A DNA stretch of 10,660 nucleotides from Pseudomonadota bacterium (GTDB taxonomy: Bacteria > Pseudomonadota > Alphaproteobacteria > Rhizobiales > Hyphomicrobiaceae), in NCBI GenBank assembly GCA_003242645.1, contig QGVC01000099.1, forward strand, positions 1 to 10,660, written 5' to 3'. Made by a program: the position numbers and the translations under genes. This document shows, one piece after another, positions 1-7,612 of the stretch. Below the pieces are notes generated by a model. The model saw only the letters and a program-made list of their open reading frames with translations. It did no database searches and was not told the origin of the DNA. Each line of letters starts with the position of its first letter. The first letter of the stretch is position 1.

Positions 1-1116
1 ACCGTGCCCGAGGCGCTGGCACTGATCGAAAGGGTCGCCGGAGAGCTGCGGCCGTTCTTCCGCGAAAACATTCCGTTGGGGGACCAAATCACGGTCGGCC
101 AGCTCATCAAGCTCTATGGCTGGCGCGGCTTGATCGACTATGCCGAACGCGCGTACGACCTCTGGCGGATTATCCGTCTGCTCAATCCCGTAAGCGCCGC
201 GACCCACGAGATCCGTGAGCAGTTTTCGCGGCGCATGTACGAGATCGGCCGCGAGCACATCATTCGCAAACTGGCTGAGCGTTTCGTCGAGGAGGTGGGC
301 CGAGCCGCGATCGATCTCTATGGCGGACGGCTAAGGGTGACGGCAGATGAGCTCGAACGTTACGTCACCCCGGCGACGCAGCGTGACCAAGCCGAAATCG
401 CTGCGCGCGCTGCTGAGCCCTTGCGACTGCTCGTGGCCGGCCAGCTCAACGCCGGCAAATCGAGTCTCGTCAATGCCCTGTCCGAGGAGGTGCGCGCCGC
501 CGTCGACACGCTGCCTGCGACGCCATCCTTCCAGGCCTACGAGCTACGCCGGGAAGGGCTTCCAGCGGCACTCATCATCGACAGTCCGGGCCTGCAGGGT
601 GGAGAGGCCGAGACAACGCAGCTTATCGAAGCAGCCGCGGAGAGCGATCTGATCGTTTGGGTTGTCGATGCCAGCCGCGCGGACCGGGAAATCGACCGCG
701 CCTCAATCGAAGCCATTCGACGCTATTTCGCCGAGCATCCGAACCGGCGCCGGCCGCCAATGATGCTGGTGTTGAGCCACATCGACCGGCTGCGGCCGTT
801 CCAGGAGTGGTCGCCGCCCTATGACATCGACAAGGCGGAGAGACCGAAGGCCAAATCGATCCGGGCTGCTATGGAGGCAGTGGGAGCCGACCTCGGCTTC
901 TCGCTCGACGACATCATTCCGGCCTGCCTGGACGACTCGGTCGGCATCTACAATGTCGACGCCGTTTGGAGCCGCATCGCGGCCCTGCTCCCCGAGGCGC
1001 AGCGTGCCAACCTCGTCCGCCGCCTCGGTGGCCTGAGCGGCAGGTTCGATTGGAGCCGGTTGTGGCGGCAGGCGCTCAACGCCGGACGTGTCATCTCGCG
1101 GGTGGTGGTGCGCTGA
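1..1116 (+). CDS. Dynamin/Era-like GTPase domain protein, 5' partial
   Basis: This is a GTP-binding protein missing its N-terminus. The frame is open to the left edge; the GTG at position 4 could be read as a start, but the codon run Thr-Val-Pro-Glu looks internal, so I treat the gene as truncated. Counting from that GTG, residues 1-135 are mainly charged amphipathic helix, and the G domain follows. The P-loop is GQLNAGKS at 146-153, a likely switch-I Thr is in PATPS (T173), the Walker-B/G3 motif is DSPG at 193-196, and the G4 position reads SHID at 268-271 instead of the classical N/TKxD. After G4 the chain ends in a basic tail (ISRVVVR). From memory, relatives of this architecture start with one or two membrane helices, which would lie outside this window. 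The role is unknown; GTP binding is well supported and a membrane-associated role is inference. It converges with aidB across 54 bp. Confidence 0.8.
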   Translation, partial: TVPEALALIERVAGELRPFFRENIPLGDQITVGQLIKLYGWRGLIDYAERAYDLWRIIRLLNPVSAATHEIREQFSRRMYEIGREHIIRKLAERFVEEVGRAAIDLYGGRLRVTADELERYVTPATQRDQAEIAARAAEPLRLLVAGQLNAGKSSLVNALSEEVRAAVDTLPATPSFQAYELRREGLPAALIIDSPGLQGGEAETTQLIEAAAESDLIVWVVDASRADREIDRASIEAIRRYFAEHPNRRRPPMMLVLSHIDRLRPFQEWSPPYDIDKAERPKAKSIRAAMEAVGADLGFSLDDIIPACLDDSVGIYNVDAVWSRIAALLPEAQRANLVRRLGGLSGRFDWSRLWRQALNAGRVISRVVVR

Positions 1117-1123
1117 ATTCAGC
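1112..1123. repeat. 12-bp perfect palindrome at the GTPase stop codon
   Basis: GCTGAATTCAGC is a perfect palindrome that includes the TGA stop of the GTPase gene (1114-1116). It lies at the start of the 54-bp convergent gap before the aidB stop. It has no loop and no T-run, so it does not look like an intrinsic terminator and may be chance. Confidence 0.35.
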
Positions 1124-1170
1124 AACAGCCCCGGATGACCTGGGCCCCGCCCGTGAGCCAGCTGTAAACG

Positions 1171-2814
1171 CTACGGAAGCACCCGGCTCAGAATGGCGGC
1201 CGTGTTCGCGAACTCCAGTCCCTGGCCGTAGCTCTGCCGCGGGGGACCAGCCAGCCGCGTCGCGATGAAGGCATCGGCCACATCCGGATGGCCGTGGATA
1301 CGCAGGATTGCACCGGCGGCGGTTAGCGCGAGCGTCTCGACGAGCTCTCGAGCACGAACATCGAGCAGTCTGGGCTCGTGAAGCAGACTTGCGACCCTGT
1401 CGAGTGCAGCCTCCAGCCGGCGATCGTCGGAGGTGGCCTGGGCGATTTCCTGAAGGACCAATTGCGCGATATCCGGCTCGCGCTGCAGGACGCGCAGCAC
1501 GTCCAGGGCCATGACGTTGCCCGAGCCCTCCCAAATGCTGTTGACCGGGGCCTCCCGATAGATGCGCGCCATGCCATTTTCCTCGACGTATCCATTGCCG
1601 CCGAGGCATTCCATGGCCTCGCCGATCATCACCGGCGCGATCTTGCAGACCCAGAATTTCGTCACCGGCGTCATAAGGCGGCGCCAGGCGGCCGCCCGTT
1701 CATCCTCGATGCGGTCGAAGCTGCGGGCGAGCCGGAAAACAAGCGCAACTGCCGCCTCCACATCGAGGGCCATGTCAGCCAACACATGGGCCATGAGCGG
1801 CTGATCGATGAGCAAACGGCCAAAGACGGTCCGATGTCGTGCATGGTGGACGGCCATGGCGAGCGCCAGCCGCATCAGGCCCGCCGAGGCGACGGCGCAA
1901 TCCAGCCGTGTGTAGGTGACCATCTCGATGATGGCCGGCACGCCCCGCCCTTCCTCGCCGATGAGCCAGCCCAGCGCGTCGTGGAATTCGACTTCCGCTG
2001 AAGCATTCGACCGGTTGCCGAGCTTGTCCTTCAGCCGCTGCAGATGCAGCGCATTCACCGTGCCGTCGGGCAGATGTCGCGGGACCAGAAAACAGGAGAG
2101 CCCGCCGGGCGCCTGCGCCAGAACCATGAAGGCGTCACACATCGGCGCCGAGAAAAACCACTTGTGGCCGGAAAGGATGTACTCCCCGCCAGGGCCGCCA
2201 TTGGCGACCGGCTCGGCGAGCGTAGTGTTGGCGCGCACATCCGTTCCTCCCTGTTTCTCGGTCATGCCCATCCCGATCGTGACCGAGCTCTTCTTGGCGG
2301 CAGGCCGGAACGACGGGTCGTAGCTCCGCGACAGGATGCGCGGCACCCATTCCCTTGCCAGCTCGGGCTGAAGGCGAAGGGTTGGAACGGAGGCATTGGT
2401 CATGGTCAGCGGGCAGCAGTGGCCCGCCTCCATCTGCGCCGCCATGTAGAATGCACCTGCTCGGGCAACGTTAGCGGCTGGGAGCGGATTGCCGGTCTTG
2501 TCACGCTCCCAAGAGGAGCAGTGGAGTCCTTCCGCCATGCTCCGCGCCATGCAGGCGTGATAGGCGGGATGAAACTCGACAATGTCGAGACGGCGGCCTT
2601 TCGGATCGTGTGTCCTGAGGCGCGGCGGATACTCGTTCGCCAAACGTCCGCGCTCGAAGGCTTCGGCACTCCCGCACACCGCCCCGAACTCGGTCAGCTG
2701 CTCGAGGGCATAGTCCGCGCCTTCCCGCTCCACCGCCTCTTGCAGTGCAACGTCGGAGGTGAACAGATTGATGTCCACGAAGGGCGGTGACTGGTTGGGA
2801 ATCTCGTTTGTCAT
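1171..2814 (-). CDS. aidB: AidB-family acyl-CoA dehydrogenase-like flavoprotein
   Basis: This 547-residue protein matches the usual AidB length (about 540). AidB has the acyl-CoA dehydrogenase fold with FAD; in E. coli it belongs to the Ada-controlled adaptive response, binds DNA and is thought to protect against alkylation, with only weak isovaleryl-CoA dehydrogenase activity. The flavin-site motif GMGMTEKQGGTDV is at 181-193. The second dehydrogenase signature, ECLGGNGYVE, is at 402-411. The motif REAPVNSIWEGSGNV is at 420-434, and Glu429 in IWEG is the expected catalytic base. The C-terminal helical region (about 450-547), which in AidB carries the DNA-contacting surface, is present. The start is an ATG at 2814; only a weak AGGG lies about 12 nt upstream. 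ruvX is 107 bp upstream on the same strand, so read-through from ruvX is possible. I saw no clear Ada box. The alternative reading is a generic acyl-CoA dehydrogenase, but the motifs favour AidB. Confidence 0.9.
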   Translation of the reverse strand: MTNEIPNQSPPFVDINLFTSDVALQEAVEREGADYALEQLTEFGAVCGSAEAFERGRLANEYPPRLRTHDPKGRRLDIVEFHPAYHACMARSMAEGLHCSSWERDKTGNPLPAANVARAGAFYMAAQMEAGHCCPLTMTNASVPTLRLQPELAREWVPRILSRSYDPSFRPAAKKSSVTIGMGMTEKQGGTDVRANTTLAEPVANGGPGGEYILSGHKWFFSAPMCDAFMVLAQAPGGLSCFLVPRHLPDGTVNALHLQRLKDKLGNRSNASAEVEFHDALGWLIGEEGRGVPAIIEMVTYTRLDCAVASAGLMRLALAMAVHHARHRTVFGRLLIDQPLMAHVLADMALDVEAAVALVFRLARSFDRIEDERAAAWRRLMTPVTKFWVCKIAPVMIGEAMECLGGNGYVEENGMARIYREAPVNSIWEGSGNVMALDVLRVLQREPDIAQLVLQEIAQATSDDRRLEAALDRVASLLHEPRLLDVRARELVETLALTAAGAILRIHGHPDVADAFIATRLAGPPRQSYGQGLEFANTAAILSRVLP

Positions 2815-2921
2815 GGCAATGGTCTGCCCTGGAGCTGCTTCGCGATCAGGAGGCGGTTTGAATCACTTAATGGTTACGCGACGCTGGGACAGACTCTCAC
2901 TACACGTCGAGATTGCAAAGC

Positions 2922-3401
2922 TCATTCCTCTACAGAGGACGCTTCAAACGCCTTCAACCGATCCAGCGCCGACTGCAGGATAATGGCTGCGGCCACTTTG
3001 TCGATCAGCTCACCCCTACGCTTGCGGCTGCGATCTGCATCGATCAGCATGCGCTCGGCGGCCATGGTCGACCAGCGCTCGTCCCATAGCAGGATTGGCA
3101 ACGGCGAAACGCGGTTGAAATTCCGGGCGAACGCGCGCGTGGCCTGGGCCCGCGGCCCCTCGCTTCCGTCGAGATTACGGGGAAGGCCGAGGACGAGGCC
3201 GCCAACGTCCTGCTCCGCTGCGAGCTGGATGAGGCGAGCTGCGTCGGCCTTGAACTTGGTACGGGCAATCGTCTCGGCTGGCGATGCGATGGTTCGGGTG
3301 ACGTCCGACAGCGCTACTCCGATCGTTTTTGTTCCGAGGTCGAGACCCAGCAGGCGCTTACCCTTGGCGAGCCGCGCGGCAAAGTCCGCGGGCTCTGTCA
3401 T
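2922..3401 (-). CDS. ruvX: RuvX/YqgF RNase H-fold nuclease (putative Holliday junction resolvase)
   Basis: This is a 159-residue member of the YqgF/RuvX family, an essential or near-essential cytoplasmic nuclease of RNase H fold. The family is linked to 16S rRNA 5'-end maturation and, by fold and some biochemistry, to Holliday junction cleavage. The catalytic motifs are all present: [15 protein letters not shown] at 19-33 with Asp21, [11 protein letters not shown] at 72-82, DERWST at 107-112 with Glu108, and the final acidic site D134 in [11 protein letters not shown] chose the ATG at 3401 because it places GLDLGTK about 19 residues from the start, as in rhizobial RuvX. An in-frame GTG at 3428 would add nine residues but lacks a better ribosome-binding site. 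It is divergent from the UPF0173 gene and precedes aidB. In many rhizobia ruvX sits beside gatCA (from memory); here aidB takes the downstream place. Confidence 0.93.
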   Translation of the reverse strand: MTEPADFAARLAKGKRLLGLDLGTKTIGVALSDVTRTIASPAETIARTKFKADAARLIQLAAEQDVGGLVLGLPRNLDGSEGPRAQATRAFARNFNRVSPLPILLWDERWSTMAAERMLIDADRSRKRRGELIDKVAAAIILQSALDRLKAFEASSVEE

Positions 3402-3437
3402 TGTCTCGCCGAGAGAGTTCTCAGCCACAAGCTTTGC

Positions 3438-3447
3438 TCACATGTGA
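3438..3447. promoter_or_regulatory. 10-bp palindrome in the ruvX/UPF0173 divergent region
   Basis: TCACATGTGA is a perfect palindrome between the two divergent genes, 10 bp upstream of the -35 candidate of the UPF0173 promoter and 37 bp upstream of the ruvX ATG. Its place would suit an operator, but no second copy is seen and no regulator is encoded nearby. Confidence 0.2.
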
Positions 3448-3456
3448 TTGAAAGGG

Positions 3457-3484
3457 TTGTTGCATCCGAAGCCCGACCTATACT
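3457..3484 (+). promoter_or_regulatory. Candidate sigma-70-type promoter for the UPF0173 hydrolase
   Basis: A -35 candidate TTGTTG (3457-3462) and a -10 candidate TATACT (3479-3484) are separated by 16 bp. Transcription would start near 3491, leaving a leader of about 36 nt before the ATG at 3527. An AAGGG ribosome-binding site at 3514-3518 sits 8 nt before that ATG. The -10 match is good and the -35 match moderate. Confidence 0.5.
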
Positions 3485-3526
3485 GCCCCCGACCGGTAAC
3501 GTCGCTTGTGATAAAGGGAAATCCTC

Positions 3527-4216
3527 ATGAAGATTACCTGGTTCGGCCACTCCTGCTTCCGAATTGAGACCGGCAACAGCGTTATCCTCATCGATCCCTT
3601 CCTCAAGGGGAACCCGACGTTCGAGAAATCGGGCGTGTCCTGGGATGAGGCGACGAAAGGAGTGACCCACGTGGCCCTCACCCACGGCCACGATGACCAC
3701 GTCGGTGACGCAGCGGAAATCTGCAAATCGCGCGATGCGACCCTTTTCGCAGTTTACGAGCTGGCAATGCACATCGGCAACCAGGGGGCGCAAAAGCTCG
3801 AGCCCATGAACACCGGGGGGACCGTGCGTACCGCCGACTTCGACCTGACATTGACCCAGGCGCACCATTCTTCCTCGTCGGGCGGCGTGTACCTGGGCCA
3901 TCCGTGCGGCATCGTGCTGCAAACAAGGGAGAACAAGACCGTCTACCACATGGGCGATACAGACGTGTTTTCGGGAATGGAGCACATCAACGAGCTCTAT
4001 CATCCGAACATCGGCATCGTGCCGATTGGAGATCGCTTCACCATGGGTGCACGGACGGCCGCCTACGCCTGCAAGAAGTTCTTCCGCTTCAGCACCGTCT
4101 TCCCCTGCCATTACGGAACATTCCCGATCATCGATCAGACGGCAGATGCGTTCGTCGCCGAAATGGCCGGGCAAAACGTCGTGGTGCCGAAGGTGGGATC
4201 ACCTGTCACGGTGTAG
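3527..4216 (+). CDS. UPF0173 metal-dependent hydrolase (metallo-beta-lactamase fold)
   Basis: This 229-residue soluble protein belongs to the UPF0173 (YtkL-like) family of small metallo-beta-lactamase-fold hydrolases, whose physiological substrate is unknown. The metal-binding signature THGHDDH is at 52-58 (His53, His55, Asp57, His58). Further expected ligands or active-site groups are H9 in FGHSC, AHHS at 112-115, HMGDTD at 141-146 with Asp144, and CHYGTFP at 194-200 with His195. The length is typical of the family and the frame is intact. The start is well fixed by an AAGGG ribosome-binding site 8 nt upstream, and the N-terminus MKITWFGHS is the family's canonical beginning. It is transcribed away from ruvX from its own promoter candidate. 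The next gene on the strand begins 98 bp downstream, so it may be a separate unit. The fold and metal centre are well supported; the substrate cannot be named from sequence. Confidence 0.93.
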   Translation: MKITWFGHSCFRIETGNSVILIDPFLKGNPTFEKSGVSWDEATKGVTHVALTHGHDDHVGDAAEICKSRDATLFAVYELAMHIGNQGAQKLEPMNTGGTVRTADFDLTLTQAHHSSSSGGVYLGHPCGIVLQTRENKTVYHMGDTDVFSGMEHINELYHPNIGIVPIGDRFTMGARTAAYACKKFFRFSTVFPCHYGTFPIIDQTADAFVAEMAGQNVVVPKVGSPVTV

Positions 4217-4314
4217 GCCGACCTTTTGTGATTGAGTAAGCTCGGGTGGAGCCTGATCCACTCTGCGATGGTTTCTGCCCGGATGGATGGCCCGGCCTGT
4301 CTGCGAGGATGTGA

Positions 4315-6648
4315 ATGATCGGTAGAAGCTTGCAGCCGGCCGGGTCGGAAATCGCCGCGGCCGCGGGGATGGGCCTGGTTGCGCTCTTCACCGCGACGAC
4401 CTTCCTGTCGGCGTTTCTGTTGTTCTCGATTCAGCCGCTGTTCGCGAAGATGGTGCTGCCGGTGCTCGGCGGCTCCCCTTCGGTCTGGGCAGTGGCGCTG
4501 TGCTTCTTCCAGGGGGCGCTGCTCGCGGGCTACTGCTACGCCCACCTGCTCAACCGGTTAGCCGCGACGCACCTCACCGGCTTCGTGCACATTGCGGTCT
4601 GCGGGGCGGCACTGCTCGCGCTGCCGATCAGCGTGCCTGCAGGTTGGTCCGAGCCGCCCGCCGGCGATCCGTATCTCTGGCAGCTCGGGCTGTTCTCTGT
4701 GGCAATCGGGCTGCCGTTTCTGGCCGTTGCTGCGAATGCTCCCCTGCTACAAGCTTGGTTTGCTGCCACGGGTCATCCCGATGGACGCGACCCCTACTTC
4801 CTCTACGCCGCTAGCAACCTCGGTAGCCTGGTTGCCCTTCTTGGCTATCCCTTCCTACTCGAGCCGCTCCTTGGCACGCGGGCGCTGGCGGAGCTATGGA
4901 CGGGCGGCTTCGTCGCGCTGATCGGAGCGATCACGATCTGCTTTTTCGCCCTACGGGGTCGCACTTCGGCTCCGCTACAGCCGACCACCCCGGCACCCAT
5001 GCTGGACGAAAAACCACCCTCGTGGTCTCGCCGGCTCGGCTGGGTGGGGCTCGCGCTCGTGCCCGCGGCTCTGCTGACGGCCTTTACCACGCACATCACC
5101 ACAGACGTTGCCTCAGCTCCCCTGCTGTGGGTGCTGCCGCTCGCGCTGTACCTGCTGACCTATGTGATCGTGTTTCGCGAACGTGCGCTCATTCCGATGC
5201 GGGTTCTGCTCATTCTGCATCTGGCTGCCGTGATCGTAGCCCTGCTGCAGCTTTCTCAGACACGTCACGAGGGCTGGTTCCTTACGAGCGCTACGGGGGT
5301 TGCCGTATTCTTCACATCTGGTTTGGTGGCCCACAGAACGCTTTACGATCTGCGCCCAGCGCCCCGCTATCTGACCGAGTTCTATTTGTGGCTCTCGCTC
5401 GGCGGCGTACTCGGTGGGCTGTTCGCGGCACTGATCGCGCCGCGGCTCTTCTCCGAAGTTTTCGAGTATCCGCTGCTCCTCGCCCTCACCATGGCCTGCC
5501 GCCCCGGCGCGCTGGCGATCTCTTTGCGGGACCGTGACGAACTGCTCCGCCTCTGGATCGTGCTAGCCGTCGGAGTACTCGCCATCTTTTGGGTGCCCTG
5601 GGCCACCGACCAGCTTTCTGACCTTACCTTAGAAGGGATCCTCGGCACTGCCCTGCACGAGCTGAACCTGCTGATCATCAGATGGGGCGTCACGGCGCTG
5701 ATCGTGGCAGCCTTTGCCATCCTACTGCTTCTGTCGGTCCAGCATCCTCCTCGACAGGTGGTCATCGCACTGCTGATGTTTCTGGCAGTCGTCATGCTGC
5801 CCTCGAGCGTGAAGCGAGGCGAAGCGGAGCGAAGCTACTTCGGCGTCTATCGCGTCGCCGTATCGAGCGATGGCAACTTTCACATTCTGACCCACGGCAC
5901 GACGTTGCACGGCGCGCAACGTATTCGGGACAGCAGCGGCGTCTACCAGGACGATCTCACGCCGACGACCTATTATCATCCGAACAGCCCAATGGCGCGC
6001 ACCATTGCCGAAACCCGGGAGCGGCTCGCCACACAGGGCCGCCTGGGCCGATATGGCGTGATTGGACTAGGCACTGGCTCGCTTGCCTGTTACGCGCAGG
6101 AGGGTGAGCGCTGGCGCTTCTTCGAGATCGATCCGCTGGTCGTGAAGATCGCCAGCACGCCAGAACGTTTCAGCTTCTTACACTACTGCCAGCCGGAGCC
6201 GGACATCGTGATCGGCGACGCGCGGCTGACAATCGCGAAGGAGCCGCCAGAGAGCTTCGACCTCATTATCGTCGATGCGTTCACCTCCGATGCGGTCCCC
6301 GTGCACTTGATGACGGCAGAGGCCCTCCGTCTCTACGCCTCCAAGCTCACGAAGGACGGCATCGTGCTGCTGCATATCTCCAATCGCTATCTCGATCTCG
6401 GCTCGGTTGTCGCCGCGACATTGCCGTTGGTGCCCGAGCTGAAGGGCCTCATCCTTTCAGACGATGAAGCAGACGGCACCTACGCCACCTCTACATCGAC
6501 AGTTGCCGTCCTTTCGAAGAGCGAAGACGTTATCGAGGGCTACCGCAGCTTTCCTGATGCTTACGAGCTGGAGTCCAACGGCCTGCGCGGCTGGACGGAT
6601 GACTTTTCCGACATCCTCGGGCCGTTACTTGCGAAGCTGCGACGGTGA
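4315..6648 (+). CDS. Fused MFS-like membrane domain / spermidine-synthase-like protein
   Basis: This 777-residue protein joins a polytopic membrane domain to a cytosolic Rossmann domain like spermidine synthase (SpeE). Residues about 19-215 and 240-505 contain roughly a dozen or more hydrophobic helices, split by a Pro-rich loop near 216-240. The C-terminal domain runs from about 508 (YFGVYRV) to the end. Its S-adenosylmethionine-type glycine loop is GLGTG at 584-588, followed by the acidic strand end FEID at 613-616 and GDAR at 644-647. DAFTSDAVP at 664-672 lies where SpeE carries its catalytic Asp. HGTTLHGAQ at 537-545 lies where SpeE has its substrate-side loop, but differs from it. The substrate is therefore uncertain: an aminopropyl transferase or another SAM-dependent activity coupled to transport are both possible. 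The ATG at 4315 has GAGGA 5 nt upstream; Met19 (4369) is a less likely start. It ends 22 bp from the oppositely oriented TIGR02186 gene. Confidence 0.85.
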   Translation: MIGRSLQPAGSEIAAAAGMGLVALFTATTFLSAFLLFSIQPLFAKMVLPVLGGSPSVWAVALCFFQGALLAGYCYAHLLNRLAATHLTGFVHIAVCGAALLALPISVPAGWSEPPAGDPYLWQLGLFSVAIGLPFLAVAANAPLLQAWFAATGHPDGRDPYFLYAASNLGSLVALLGYPFLLEPLLGTRALAELWTGGFVALIGAITICFFALRGRTSAPLQPTTPAPMLDEKPPSWSRRLGWVGLALVPAALLTAFTTHITTDVASAPLLWVLPLALYLLTYVIVFRERALIPMRVLLILHLAAVIVALLQLSQTRHEGWFLTSATGVAVFFTSGLVAHRTLYDLRPAPRYLTEFYLWLSLGGVLGGLFAALIAPRLFSEVFEYPLLLALTMACRPGALAISLRDRDELLRLWIVLAVGVLAIFWVPWATDQLSDLTLEGILGTALHELNLLIIRWGVTALIVAAFAILLLLSVQHPPRQVVIALLMFLAVVMLPSSVKRGEAERSYFGVYRVAVSSDGNFHILTHGTTLHGAQRIRDSSGVYQDDLTPTTYYHPNSPMARTIAETRERLATQGRLGRYGVIGLGTGSLACYAQEGERWRFFEIDPLVVKIASTPERFSFLHYCQPEPDIVIGDARLTIAKEPPESFDLIIVDAFTSDAVPVHLMTAEALRLYASKLTKDGIVLLHISNRYLDLGSVVAATLPLVPELKGLILSDDEADGTYATSTSTVAVLSKSEDVIEGYRSFPDAYELESNGLRGWTDDFSDILGPLLAKLRR

Positions 6649-6657
6649 CGCGCGGTC

Positions 6658-6677
6658 CGCCTAGGAGCGCCTAGGAG
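6658..6677. repeat. Perfect tandem duplication of 10 bp between convergent genes
   Basis: CGCCTAGGAG occurs twice head to tail (6658-6667 and 6668-6677). The second copy covers the TAG stop of the TIGR02186 gene; the first lies in the 22-bp gap after the membrane/spermidine-synthase fusion gene. Each copy contains the palindrome CCTAGG. It looks like a slippage duplication at the gene end, with no effect on either protein. Confidence 0.6.
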
Positions 6678-7612
6678 TTGCCGCGTTTGAACACGGCCGA
6701 CGCGATAAGCCCAGCGCTGACGGCGATCGCCACCGTGAACAGGCCATACAGCAACGGTTGGTTGAAGGCGAAGTTGTGCAGCAGCAGCTCTATCCCTTCG
6801 CGCTCGAGGCGAACGCGGGCTGTGTAGGTGCTGAGGATCTGGCCATCGCGGAAGAGATAGACGCGCACATCGAGGGGGCCGACGGGCACGTTGGCTGGCA
6901 GGTCCACGGATGCGCGGAACAGGCTGCGGCCGATGAAGACGACGCCGTACTCTTCCTGAACGTAAAGGCCCTCCTTCTGCTTCAGCCGGACCACTGCCTC
7001 GGCGAACTCCTGCAGCTCGGCCGTCGTCACCCCCGTCTCCCAGCCCTGCACCGGCGTCATGCGCACGTGCTCGAAGCCGATGTCGTTTTCGCGCAGGACC
7101 AGCGGGTTGGTGACCTCGTCCAGCGGCCGTGTCGACAGGATCGCGTAGTAGCTCGGTACGCTTTCGAACGTGATGGAGTGCGTGTTGATCCAAATGCCCG
7201 CCACATTGCTCTTGCGGCGCGCGACGAGGCGGGTCGGCGTGCCTTCGAGCACGATGACGATATCGTAAAGGCCCGATTCCGCGCTCGGCTGCCGGCTATG
7301 ATCGACGGCGCCGAACACAACAATCTGCGTGCCTGTGAAGCTGGAGGTCACCGACACGCTGCGCGAGGAAACGTCGGCCTGGACCGTCTCTCGCGGAGCC
7401 GCCTCAGCGGGCACTGGTTGCGGAGGCTGAGCTTGCGGGGCCGGAGCCGCCGGGCGTTCCGGTTGCCGGCCTGCTTCAGGGGGACGAGCGGGTGGCGTGG
7501 GCTGCTGGCGCCGCTGGGCTTCGGCAATTTCGATGCCGACCAGCATCGCGCAGGCTGCCAGGAGGATGACAGCTCCCAGAAGGCCCCTCGCGACCCGCCA
7601 GCTGAACCTCAT
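6671..7612 (-). CDS. TIGR02186 / Alph_Pro_TM family membrane-anchored protein
   Basis: This 313-residue protein matches the alphaproteobacterial Alph_Pro_TM family (TIGR02186), which has no settled function and often accompanies TauE/SafE genes. Residues 1-31 form a signal peptide or N-terminal anchor, with basic residues before a hydrophobic core. A Pro/Ala/Gln-rich linker covers about 33-75. A predicted beta-rich periplasmic domain follows, opening with the family-like run SSFTGTQIVVFGAVD. Near the end one hydrophobic helix (LLYGLFTVAIAVSAGLIAS) and a short basic tail (KRGNS) suggest anchoring in the inner membrane with most of the chain outside. I chose the ATG at 7612: it shares its A with the tauE stop (TGATG), and a G-run lies 6 nt upstream. 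A TTG at 7615 is also in frame but less likely. The overlap implies translational coupling to tauE. A role as a periplasmic partner of the exporter is inference. Confidence 0.85.
   Translation of the reverse strand: MRFSWRVARGLLGAVILLAACAMLVGIEIAEAQRRQQPTPPARPPEAGRQPERPAAPAPQAQPPQPVPAEAAPRETVQADVSSRSVSVTSSFTGTQIVVFGAVDHSRQPSAESGLYDIVIVLEGTPTRLVARRKSNVAGIWINTHSITFESVPSYYAILSTRPLDEVTNPLVLRENDIGFEHVRMTPVQGWETGVTTAELQEFAEAVVRLKQKEGLYVQEEYGVVFIGRSLFRASVDLPANVPVGPLDVRVYLFRDGQILSTYTARVRLEREGIELLLHNFAFNQPLLYGLFTVAIAVSAGLIASAVFKRGNS

Noticed and set aside
1378..2790. Long plus-strand open frames (207 and 248 codons) opposite aidB
   Set aside because: They are antisense to a complete, motif-bearing aidB, have Arg/His-rich composition typical of GC-rich shadow frames, and show no family motifs.
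2927..2938. CCTCTACAGAGG near the ruvX 3' end
   Set aside because: The 5-bp arms leave a 2-nt loop, too small for a hairpin, and it lies inside coding sequence.
3398..4174. 258-codon minus-strand frame opposite the UPF0173 gene
   Set aside because: It overlaps a complete hydrolase gene and the ruvX start, shows no recognisable motif and has no sensible ribosome-binding site.
4244..4263. Stem GGGTGGA/TCCACTC with a 6-nt loop after the UPF0173 gene
   Set aside because: It needs a G-T pair, is short, and is followed by no T-run, so it is not credible as an intrinsic terminator.
4896..5537. 213-codon plus-strand frame inside the membrane/spermidine-synthase fusion gene
   Set aside because: It is a +1 shadow of the continuous membrane domain; the main frame is intact, so there is no sign of a frameshift.
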